From contig CAIURC010000025.1 in NCBI GenBank assembly GCA_903901425.1, forward strand, positions 1 to 50,965: a stretch of 50,965 nucleotides of DNA. The letters are read 5' to 3'. The first letter of the stretch is position 1, and each line of letters starts with the position of its first letter. This document shows positions 43,689 to 50,965 of this stretch, one piece after another. The notes beneath the pieces are model-generated. The model worked only from the letters and a program-made list of their open reading frames with translations, ran no database searches and was not told where the DNA came from. The position numbers were made by a program, and so were the translations under genes. Source of the DNA: an uncultured Spartobacteria bacterium. GTDB taxonomy: Bacteria > Verrucomicrobiota > Verrucomicrobiia > Chthoniobacterales > Chthoniobacteraceae.

Positions 43689-45477
43689 GCTTCAAGCTCT
43701 GATCCACCGCCTTGAAGAAGGTGGCTGGGCCCCGTGGATCGGCCGGGCTCTCCTCGCCATGGCTGTCGTCTATGTCGCCTGCGCATGGTTTTTCAAGGAC
43801 AGCGGGTTCCGCGGTCTGGGCCATGAAAAGGCCATGGACCAGGCGCAGATATCCCGGGAACTTGCCCGGGGCCATGGGTTTTCCACTCTGCTGATTCGCC
43901 CGGCAACCCTGTGGCAGCTCAAGTCTCAGGAACTGCCAATTCCAAAAGGCCCCATCCCGGACACCTTCCACGCGCCCCTCAACCCCTTTCTGGGCTCGCT
44001 GGTTTTGAGGGCTTTCCCTCAGGCTGCCACCATGACCTCGGACGGCACGGTGTGCGTCGGAGACAAACTTTTGGCGGGCCTGCAACTCGCCTTTTTTCTG
44101 CTCGCAGTTCTTGTGCATCACCGGGTCACGCTGCGCCTTTTTGACCGACGTCTGGCATCGCTGACCACGGGACTGCTCCTGCTCTGCGAGGCGTTCTGGG
44201 ATTTTTCGATGTCAGGCCTGCCCCAGATGTTGATGCTCTTTCTGTTCTCCTGCGCACTGTACTTCATGGTGCGGCTCTTGCAGGCCTCCAACTCGGGCAC
44301 CCCCACCCTGCGCTGGAGCGCCTGCAGCGGAGCCTGCCTCGGCCTCCTCGCCCTGACCCATCCCCTCACCCTTTTTCTCACGGCAGGTTCCGTTCTGGCC
44401 GCACTCGCTTTCCTCCGGCTCAAAGGCCGGGATTGCGCAGTCCTTGCCCTCTGCTGCCTCGGAATCTTCTCCCCGTGGCTGCTCCGGAACTCCCAGGTCT
44501 GTGGATCCCCGCTGGGCATCGGGTTTTACTCCACCCTCACCGAGGTCTGTGGATCCGAGGGAATGATCCAGCGCAACATGCATCTGGATGCTGCACTCCA
44601 AGGGGTTTCGCCCCGGCTGTTCACACTGAAGATCCGACGCCAAATCCAAGATCAGCTTGCCGGCCTCTACCAGCACCTGGGTTTTCTCCTGCCGGCCCCC
44701 CTCTTTTTTGTCGCCTTGCTTCATCCCTTTCGCCGCGCTGAAACCGCCGGACTCCGGTGGTGGCTTTTGACCCTCTGGATACTGGCACTGTTCGGCATGG
44801 CAGCCGTGGGCCTTGAACCCCTCAACCCAGCCATCCAACCTCTCCTCCTCAAAGCCAACGATCTCCACATCCTGTTCGCCCCGATTTTTGCAACGTACGG
44901 CCTTGCGTTTCTCCTCGTGCTCTGGAGCCGGCTGGAAATTCCCGGGGCTTTGGCTCACCGCGGGTTTCTAGCTGGAGTCTTCCTGATCTCGGCACTGCCG
45001 TTTCTGTCCCAACTGGTGGAACTTCACCGAGCGCAACCCAAGCGAATCCACTGGCCTCCCTACGTTCCGCCCTACATCAGCATGTTGAAGGAATGGACCG
45101 AACCGGACGAGGCCATTCTCTCCGACATGCCATGGGCGTTGGCATGGTATGCAGACCGGCGCAGCCTTTGGTTACCGCTCAAACGCAGCGACTACCTTTC
45201 ACTCCATGCATTCCAAACTCTGGGCCCCATCGTCGGACTCTACCTTTCCCCAGTGACTGGCAATCGCAGCTTCTGGGGCGACATTGCCCGGGGCGAATTC
45301 TCGGACTGGACCCCCTTTGTGATGCACCAAACTGACGTGCCTGATTTTCCGCTTCAGCACTGCACGGCAATGCCCGTCGACGACGAGTGCGTTTTTTATA
45401 CCGACTCGCCACGCTGGATCCAGAGGCGGCCGGGCCGGAGCAATGCCCCGGGTGGAAACCCGACGCCTCAAAAATGA
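43672..45477 (+). CDS. Polytopic membrane glycosyltransferase-like protein (GT39/ArnT-like)
   Basis: 601 residues with about ten hydrophobic segments between residues 25 and 450 and a C-terminal soluble part. The first loop carries Asp and Glu residues in AMDQAQISRELARGHGFST, similar to the catalytic loop of lipid-linked sugar transferases such as ArnT and protein O-mannosyltransferases. PFLGSLVLRAFP and LTHPLTLFLTAGS are typical membrane pieces. Probable substrate is a polyprenyl-phosphate sugar; acceptor unknown. It starts inside the end of the NtrC-type gene, so they are translationally coupled. Confidence 0.82.
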   Translation: MSTENRLQALIHRLEEGGWAPWIGRALLAMAVVYVACAWFFKDSGFRGLGHEKAMDQAQISRELARGHGFSTLLIRPATLWQLKSQELPIPKGPIPDTFHAPLNPFLGSLVLRAFPQAATMTSDGTVCVGDKLLAGLQLAFFLLAVLVHHRVTLRLFDRRLASLTTGLLLLCEAFWDFSMSGLPQMLMLFLFSCALYFMVRLLQASNSGTPTLRWSACSGACLGLLALTHPLTLFLTAGSVLAALAFLRLKGRDCAVLALCCLGIFSPWLLRNSQVCGSPLGIGFYSTLTEVCGSEGMIQRNMHLDAALQGVSPRLFTLKIRRQIQDQLAGLYQHLGFLLPAPLFFVALLHPFRRAETAGLRWWLLTLWILALFGMAAVGLEPLNPAIQPLLLKANDLHILFAPIFATYGLAFLLVLWSRLEIPGALAHRGFLAGVFLISALPFLSQLVELHRAQPKRIHWPPYVPPYISMLKEWTEPDEAILSDMPWALAWYADRRSLWLPLKRSDYLSLHAFQTLGPIVGLYLSPVTGNRSFWGDIARGEFSDWTPFVMHQTDVPDFPLQHCTAMPVDDECVFYTDSPRWIQRRPGRSNAPGGNPTPQK

Positions 45478-45531
45478 GGTATTGAGAGGCTGGCCTCGAC
45501 CCCCTAGGGTCTTGGACGACCTCCGCAGTCC

Positions 45532-45840
45532 ATGCCCGCACCCAAAGAAACCACCGCCACGTTCGAGTCTGCCCTCGAAAAACTGGAGTCCATCGTGCAC
45601 TCGATGGAATCCGGGCAACTCCCCCTCGAAGAACTTCTCACACGGTACGAGGAGGGCACCCAGTGGATCCGATTCTGCCAAGACAAACTTGCCACGGCAG
45701 AGAAGCGCATCGAGGTCATCACCCGGTCTGCCTCCGGCAAGACCCAACTGGCAGATTTTGAACCTGAGCCGACGGCCCGGAAAAACACTCCCACACCGGC
45801 TCCTCCCCCATCGGAACCCGACGACCTTCTTCTCTCCTGA
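45532..45840 (+). CDS. xseB: Exodeoxyribonuclease VII small subunit
   Basis: 102 residues. TFESALEKLESIVHSMESGQ, LPLEELLTRYEEGTQWIRFC and QDKLATAEKRIEVI are the XseB helical pattern. The C-terminal 30 residues (Pro- and Glu-rich) go beyond the usual 70-80. XseB joins XseA to form the enzyme that cuts single-stranded DNA. xseA is not in the window. dxs follows after 32 bp; xseB is often linked to isoprenoid genes. Confidence 0.93.
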   Translation: MPAPKETTATFESALEKLESIVHSMESGQLPLEELLTRYEEGTQWIRFCQDKLATAEKRIEVITRSASGKTQLADFEPEPTARKNTPTPAPPPSEPDDLLLS

Positions 45841-45872
45841 GCCGCCCTCTGTCCCGGTAAACTTCCCGCGCC

Positions 45873-47792
45873 ATGTCCAGTCCTTTGCTTCCCACAATCG
45901 AATCCCCAGCCGACGTCAAAGCCCTTCCAGAAGACCGGCTCCCGGAACTCGCCGAAGAGATCCGGAAGGAACTCATCCGGGTGCTTTCGGACGAAAACCC
46001 GCAATCGGTTGGCGGACATCTGGGCCCCAACTTGGGGGTGGTGGAACTGACCCTGGCGCTGCACCGGGTTTTCGAGACTCCCTCCGACAAATTTCTTTTT
46101 GATGTCAGCCACCAAGGCTACGTCCACAAGTTGCTGACCGGCCGCCGCTCCCGGTTCCACACGATCCGGCAGTATGAAGGGTTGAACGGGTTTCTGCTCC
46201 GGAGCGAGAGCGAGCACGACTGCTACGGAGCGGGTCATGCGGGCACGGCGCTCAGTGCGGCGCTGGGAATGGCGGTTGCCCGAGACCTGCGCGGGTCTCA
46301 GGAGCATGTGGTCTGCGTTGCCGGCGACGCGGCATTCACCTGCGGAGTCAGCTACGAGGCGCTCAACAACGTCTCGGAACAAACCCGGCGCCTCATTGTG
46401 GTGCTCAACGACAACGAGTGGTCGATCGCGAAGAACGTGGGCGCCATTGCAAGTTACTTTAACAAGATCGCCACCCACCCGACTTACACCCATCTCCACG
46501 AGAAAGCCGCCCAGTTCATCGAAGCGATCGGAGGCAGAGGCGCAAAGGAATTCGCCCACCGCATCGAGGCGGGCGTCAAGAACCTGATCTTTCCAAGCGT
46601 CATCTTTGAAGAACTCGGTCTCCGATACTACGGTCCAATCGACGGGCATGACATTCCGCTGCTGATCCGGACATTCGAGTTTCTAAAAACCCAGAACGAG
46701 CCCGTTCTGCTCCACATCCTCACCCAGAAGGGGCGCGGCTATGCTCCCGCAATGGAGCAACCGGACAAGTTTCACGGATTAGGACGGTTCGAACCTGTCA
46801 CTGGAAAAACCCAGCCCACTTCCAGCCCGACGTACTCGGAAATCTTTGGCAAAACCCTCGCCAAGATTGCCGAGTCCAACAACAAGATCTGCGCCATCAC
46901 GGGCGCGATGCCGGGCGGAACCGGGCTCTCGCATTTTGCGAAGGCCCATCCCGCCCGCTACTTTGACGTCGGCATCGCCGAGGAACACGCCGCCCTTTTT
47001 GCCTCAGGGCTCGCCACACAAGGGTTCAAGCCGTTCCTCGCCATCTACTCCACCTTCATGCAGCGCGCGTACGACATGATCCTGCATGACATCGCGCTTC
47101 AAAACCTGAATGTCGCACTTTGCATGGACCGGGGCGGGCTCAGCGGCGACGATGGCCCCACCCACCATGGCCTTTTCGATATCGGCTACCTGCGCCATGT
47201 CCCCGGCCTTGTCCAAATGCAACCCAAGGATGAGGAGGAATTCGCGGACATGCTTTGGACCATGGCAAATTACCATTCTGGCCCAATTGCAATCCGCTAC
47301 CCGCGAGGGGTCGGTACCGGCGCGATCCCCAAACCCCACCCCAAACTGCTCGAAATCGGCAAAGCCGAGGTTCTCCAGCACGGCACCCAAGTGGCCCTCT
47401 TTGGGCTCGGAAACTTCTGCGCCGTGGCCGTTGAGACCGCCCGCCTGCTGGAGGCCGAAGGAGTCAGCGCCGCCGTGATCAATCCGCGCTGGATCAAACC
47501 TTTGGACACCGCCACCCTCGAGTTTTTTGCTCGCAGCGTCGATGTCGTCTGCACCCTCGAGGACCATGTTCTCCACAACGGGTTCGGCTGCGCTGTCATG
47601 GAGCATCTCAACGAGGCACAGATCCCGACCCCGGTCGTCCGGATCGGATGGCCAGACCAGTTCATCGAACACGGCTCCCAGGAAATTCTCCGGGAAAAAC
47701 ATGGCCTTACCGCCAGAGCGGCTGCCGCGAAAATCCTGAGCCGACTTGCATCAAAAAACCGCCCCGGCATTTCCTCAGGTTCAGTGGCCTGA
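45873..47792 (+). CDS. dxs: 1-deoxy-D-xylulose-5-phosphate synthase
   Basis: 639 residues. First enzyme of the MEP isoprenoid pathway, joining pyruvate and glyceraldehyde-3-phosphate with thiamine diphosphate. Seen: GGHLGPNLGVVELTLALHRV, DVSHQGYVHKLLTGR, YGAGHAGTALSAALGMAVA, the TPP-magnesium motif CVAGDAAFTCGVSYEALNN (GDA rather than the common GDG), the catalytic Glu in DVGIAEEHAALFASGLA and the C-terminal transketolase domain. Probably co-transcribed with xseB. Confidence 0.97.
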   Translation: MSSPLLPTIESPADVKALPEDRLPELAEEIRKELIRVLSDENPQSVGGHLGPNLGVVELTLALHRVFETPSDKFLFDVSHQGYVHKLLTGRRSRFHTIRQYEGLNGFLLRSESEHDCYGAGHAGTALSAALGMAVARDLRGSQEHVVCVAGDAAFTCGVSYEALNNVSEQTRRLIVVLNDNEWSIAKNVGAIASYFNKIATHPTYTHLHEKAAQFIEAIGGRGAKEFAHRIEAGVKNLIFPSVIFEELGLRYYGPIDGHDIPLLIRTFEFLKTQNEPVLLHILTQKGRGYAPAMEQPDKFHGLGRFEPVTGKTQPTSSPTYSEIFGKTLAKIAESNNKICAITGAMPGGTGLSHFAKAHPARYFDVGIAEEHAALFASGLATQGFKPFLAIYSTFMQRAYDMILHDIALQNLNVALCMDRGGLSGDDGPTHHGLFDIGYLRHVPGLVQMQPKDEEEFADMLWTMANYHSGPIAIRYPRGVGTGAIPKPHPKLLEIGKAEVLQHGTQVALFGLGNFCAVAVETARLLEAEGVSAAVINPRWIKPLDTATLEFFARSVDVVCTLEDHVLHNGFGCAVMEHLNEAQIPTPVVRIGWPDQFIEHGSQEILREKHGLTARAAAAKILSRLASKNRPGISSGSVA

Positions 47793-47875
47793 GTTTTCTG
47801 ACTGGAATTTCAACGCGCCTGAAGCCCCGAGAATAGGGCGCTTCCGTACTCCACCTAACCCAGACACTCATTCGC

Positions 47876-48895
47876 GTGGCTCAAAACCCGGCGCATTCCG
47901 TTGCAGACAGCCCCAAGACGCCCTTTGACATCTCACTGCGTCCCCCGCTGTTCAGCGAATTCGCCGGCCAGGAAAAAGTCTGCCAACGTTTGGAGGTGAT
48001 GGTTCAGGCTGTGCAGGAACGTCAAGACGTCTTGGACCATATCCTGCTCAGCGGACCGCCCGGCCTCGGAAAAACCACGCTGGCCTACATCCTGTCCAAT
48101 GCGATGCAGGTCAACATCAAGAGCACCAGCGGTCCCATGATCGAAAAAGCGGGCGACCTTGCTGGCCTCCTGACCACCCTCGAACGCGGCGACATCCTGT
48201 TCATTGATGAAATCCACCGGCTTCAACCCGCGATTGAGGAGTACCTCTACCCGGCGATGGAGGACTTCAAACTCGACATCCTCATCGACCAGGGGCCCAA
48301 CGCGCGCAGTGTCCGTCTCAACCTTCCCAAGTTCACCCTTCTCGGGGCAACCACCCGGGCAGGCATGATCAGTTCCCCGCTGCGTTCCCGGTTCGGAATG
48401 CACGCCCGCCTGGATTACTATACCGCCGAGGAGCTCCAGCGAGTCCTTCTCCGAAGTGCGGCCCTCCTTCAGATCACCATCGACCCCCCGGGCGCCCTCG
48501 AGATCGCCGCACGCTCCCGGGGCACCCCGCGCATCGCCAACAACCTGCTGCGGTGGGTCCGGGACTTCGCCCAAGTCAGGGCTGGAAACAAGATTACCCG
48601 CGAAGTGGCTGATGCCGCACTCGCCATGCTCGATATCGATGCAGACGGCTTGGACGAAATGGACAAGCGCATCCTCGAAACCCTGATCTACAAGTTTGAA
48701 GGCGGCCCGGTCGGACTCAACTCTCTGGCTGTAGCCATCGGAGAAGACTCAGGCACCCTCGAGGATGTCAATGAACCGTACCTGATCATGCAGGGCTACG
48801 TAAAACGCACCCCGCAGGGCCGCGTTGCCCTTTCACCCGCCTACAAAAAGATCGGTGCCCCGCTCAAAACACGGAGCGGCGAGCTTTTCTCCTAA
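47876..48895 (+). CDS. ruvB: Holliday junction branch migration ATPase RuvB
   Basis: 339 residues from a GTG at 47876. Walker [10 protein letters not shown] (60-68), Walker [14 protein letters not shown], sensor/arginine-finger stretch [20 protein letters not shown], and the C-terminal winged helix ([37 protein letters not shown]). It drives branch migration with RuvA; ruvA and ruvC are elsewhere. Converges on the next gene with 11 bp between. Confidence 0.97.
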   Translation: MAQNPAHSVADSPKTPFDISLRPPLFSEFAGQEKVCQRLEVMVQAVQERQDVLDHILLSGPPGLGKTTLAYILSNAMQVNIKSTSGPMIEKAGDLAGLLTTLERGDILFIDEIHRLQPAIEEYLYPAMEDFKLDILIDQGPNARSVRLNLPKFTLLGATTRAGMISSPLRSRFGMHARLDYYTAEELQRVLLRSAALLQITIDPPGALEIAARSRGTPRIANNLLRWVRDFAQVRAGNKITREVADAALAMLDIDADGLDEMDKRILETLIYKFEGGPVGLNSLAVAIGEDSGTLEDVNEPYLIMQGYVKRTPQGRVALSPAYKKIGAPLKTRSGELFS

Positions 48896-48906
48896 GCCGG
48901 CGTTCT

Positions 48907-49824
48907 TCACAACCCGGAGACACCGGAAAACTGGGGGTGCGCGATCAAAGCCTCCCAGTCTGATGAATCAATCGGGCCCGGAAACTGCCGCCCGGCCCCG
49001 AGCATCCGCTTGGGGGCCCCGCGGGTAGACGCGCGGAGCCTCCGGAGCCAAGCCGCATCCAGTGGTTGCTCAATCAACTGCGGGCTGTTGCTCGCAACCG
49101 TGGTTTGATCCTTCTCACCCACGCCTCTTCCGAACCCGACATAAAAACCGGCCAGCAAAAGCGCAGCGCGGACAGAGGTAGAACGGGTGTAGTTGGTCCA
49201 AAGACACGGACGCTCATCCGAGAGCTGGGAAAAAACGGCGCGGAAATGCTCCAGACTCCACATCTCCGGATTGCTCGCGGGCGAGTATGGGTCGTAAAGG
49301 ACCGCATCTGGCGGCGGCAAAAACGCATCCCGCATCAGCGCGGCAAAATCTCCCAGATGAAGCCACCAGCGCACTCGAGCCATCTCCACTGGTCGCGCAT
49401 TTGGATATCCTGCCGCCCCCGCCAGGAGTTCCCTGAGCACCTTCGCACGGCCCTCCAAGTACCCAAGCTCCGCCGCATGTTGGAGCGCAAAATCCAGAGG
49501 GCCGAGTTCCAAGTCGAAGCTGTGAAGGTCTACCTCCCCCGCATTCGATTCAAACGCCGCCACCACCGCCAAGGCGTTCGCTGCCGCCCCCAACCCAACA
49601 TCCCACACTACCAATCTTCGGTTCAAACCAACTGCACGCTCCACCAACCGCTGCTGTTCCACATGCAGCACACGGGCTTCCGTCAAAGGCCCCACCACGG
49701 GATGAAATGTTTCCCCGTTGCTGGTTTTCCTCAAACTCCAAACCCCAGACTGCAACGGGACCAACTCAAAGCGCGTCGCCCCCTCCGCGCCTGAGTCGAG
49801 TCCGCCCCCGAATTCGGTGACCAT
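48907..49824 (-). CDS. MnmD-like (MnmC N-terminal type) methyltransferase
   Basis: 305 residues. The MnmC/MnmD methyltransferase family completes mnm5U at tRNA wobble position 34. Seen: NGETFHPVVGPLTEARVLHV (family opening), VVWDVGLGAAANALAVVAAF as the SAM-binding glycine loop, and DAVLYDPYSPASNPEMWSLE as the D-x-F/Y-x-P-x-x-NPEMW-like motif. No FAD oxidoreductase half as in E. coli MnmC. The stop-to-start distance to dgt is one base. Confidence 0.85.
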   Translation of the reverse strand: MVTEFGGGLDSGAEGATRFELVPLQSGVWSLRKTSNGETFHPVVGPLTEARVLHVEQQRLVERAVGLNRRLVVWDVGLGAAANALAVVAAFESNAGEVDLHSFDLELGPLDFALQHAAELGYLEGRAKVLRELLAGAAGYPNARPVEMARVRWWLHLGDFAALMRDAFLPPPDAVLYDPYSPASNPEMWSLEHFRAVFSQLSDERPCLWTNYTRSTSVRAALLLAGFYVGFGRGVGEKDQTTVASNSPQLIEQPLDAAWLRRLRASTRGAPKRMLGAGRQFPGPIDSSDWEALIAHPQFSGVSGL

Positions 49825-49825
49825 C

Positions 49826-50965
49826 CTACGCGCTCCTCCCTGACAACCGGTTCCACTCCTCCAACAGGTAACGGTCTGTCATTCCCGAAAGATAATCGCA
49901 AACCGTCCTGTGAAGCCCAAACTCCGGAAGTCTCCGCAGCGTGGCTTCCCCGAGCAGTCCGGGGTCTGCCAGATACTCCCCAAAGACACGCTCCAACATT
50001 TCGCACCCCTTTTCAACGACCCCAACCACCTGCGGGTGCTGGTACAAACGTGAAAAAAGGAAACCCCGCAGCTCGCGGTTGGCCTGAGCCAATTCCGGGC
50101 TATAGCCAATCAGCCGCACGGATGCCCGCCTGGCCTCGTCAGAACTCGCAGGCGCAGCCTCCTTGATTCGAAGTGCGCTGTGGAAAATCACATTTTGCAC
50201 CTGATGATCGATCATGCAGCGGATGGTGTAGGTCTCACGCATCCGACCCTGAATGCCCGGAAAATCGGTCTCCACCTTCCGGACACTTGCCGCCCAAGAA
50301 TCCAACCCTTCAAGTTCTCGGGCACTGAGCAGTCCGAACTCCAAACCATCGTCCAAATCATGGCTGTAGTACGTGATTTCGTCCGCCAAATCCGCCACCT
50401 GCGCCTCCAGAGTTGGCCATTGAAAATCCTCCCCTGGCCGGCCCCCCGCTGCCGGACGGCGATGCATCCGGTCATGCTTCCGCAGCCCATCCCGGACCTC
50501 CCATGAAAGGTTCAGTCCATCAAACTTCGGATAGCGTTGCTCAATTACCTCGACGATCCGAGCACTCTGGCTGTTGTGATTGAACCCTCCATGCTCCCGA
50601 AGGAGTTGGTTGAGCGTCTTTTCTCCGGAATGCCCAAAGGGCGGATGCCCAAGGTCATGGGCCAGCGCAATGGATTCAGCAAGGTCCTCGTTTAACCCCA
50701 ACCCCCGTGCAATGGTGCGCGCTACCAGCGCGACCTCCATTGTGTGCGTCAGACGGGTCCGATGATGGTCCCCCGTTCCACTGAGAAAAACCTGGGTCTT
50801 CGCCTCCAGCCTCCGGAATGCACGGCAGTGAACGATCCGGGACCGGTCCCGTTCAAACTCGGTTCGATGCGGATGTCTGGGTTCCGGATGCACGCGGCCC
50901 ACAGACTCGGAGGACAACTGCCCCCATGGCGCCAAGCGGGCCTTTTCCCAGTCCTCAAGTTCAAC
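49826..50965 (-). CDS. dgt: dGTPase-family HD-domain nucleotide triphosphohydrolase (5' end outside window)
   Basis: The frame stays open to the right edge (VELEDWEKARLAPWGQ at the first visible codons), so the N-terminus lies beyond the window; 379 residues are visible. The HD domain is complete: THTMEVALVARTIARGLGL, LAHDLGHPPFGHSGE (HD metal site), and EITYYSHDLDDGLEFGLLSA. SSESVGRVHPEPRHPHRTEF and FRRLEAKTQVF are typical of dGTPase-like proteins, which remove triphosphate from dNTPs. Most relatives of this subgroup have 370-400 residues, so only a short piece is missing. Confidence 0.93.
   Translation of the reverse strand, partial: VELEDWEKARLAPWGQLSSESVGRVHPEPRHPHRTEFERDRSRIVHCRAFRRLEAKTQVFLSGTGDHHRTRLTHTMEVALVARTIARGLGLNEDLAESIALAHDLGHPPFGHSGEKTLNQLLREHGGFNHNSQSARIVEVIEQRYPKFDGLNLSWEVRDGLRKHDRMHRRPAAGGRPGEDFQWPTLEAQVADLADEITYYSHDLDDGLEFGLLSARELEGLDSWAASVRKVETDFPGIQGRMRETYTIRCMIDHQVQNVIFHSALRIKEAAPASSDEARRASVRLIGYSPELAQANRELRGFLFSRLYQHPQVVGVVEKGCEMLERVFGEYLADPGLLGEATLRRLPEFGLHRTVCDYLSGMTDRYLLEEWNRLSGRSA

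Overview
The window reads as chromosomal DNA of a GC-rich bacterium of the PVC superphylum, most likely Verrucomicrobiota. This is inferred from gene content and style: a class Ic-like ribonucleotide reductase R2, prepilin-like secreted proteins of the '[10 protein letters not shown]' type, hybrid sensor kinases with many PAS domains, a SAM-I riboswitch ahead of a threonine-synthase-like gene, and the mix of GlnRS, RNase HIII and MoCo genes. No 16S rRNA is present, so the phylum call is tentative. Backbone genes are GC-rich; the first 5.3 kb is visibly more AT-rich and mosaic.

Region 1 (398-5321) is an integron gene-cassette array: seven cassettes, all read on the minus strand, each ORF followed by an attC site (core GCCTAAC ... 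GTTAGGC with a long imperfect inverted repeat). The cargo is a GNAT acetyltransferase, four membrane or exported proteins of unknown function and one small soluble unknown; one further small membrane protein makes up the seventh. No integrase gene lies on the upstream side (5.3-6.0 kb), so within this window it is a cluster of attC sites lacking an integrase.

Region 2 (6016-14378) is metabolic backbone. It holds tex, then a molybdenum cofactor cluster (moaA; moeA-moaC-mog on the opposite strand; moaD-moaE), then a SAM-I riboswitch controlling a three-gene set: a threonine-synthase-like PLP enzyme, a ThiS/MoaD-like sulfur carrier ending in GG, and a NIL-domain protein. I read the last set as a SAM-controlled, sulfur-carrier-dependent homocysteine/methionine module.

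Region 3 (14462-26412) contains a receiver-PAS-PP2C phosphatase, small exported unknowns, nrdB (R2 with Leu at the radical-tyrosine position, preceded by two NrdR-box-like palindromes 31 bp apart), ptsH-kdsD, a GT4 glycosyltransferase, glnS, a 9-bp minisatellite and a tRNA-Val(GAC).

Region 4 (26475-38857) has mutY/rnhC (divergent), an IHF/HU-like protein, a large hybrid histidine kinase overlapping a response regulator, HU with a clear terminator, a gamma-carbonic-anhydrase-like protein, speA, a bifunctional-nuclease-family protein, a HAD phosphatase and an MGDG-synthase-like glycosyltransferase.

Region 5 (38997-50965) has a prepilin-like protein, aat, a small lipoprotein, guaA, an NtrC-type activator overlapping a polytopic glycosyltransferase, then xseB-dxs-ruvB, and on the minus strand an MnmD-like protein and a dGTPase-family HD protein cut by the right edge. 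Apart from the cassette array, the region looks like ordinary housekeeping chromosome. Starts were often moved inward from the longest open frame where a ribosome site, a neighbour or family length argued for it.
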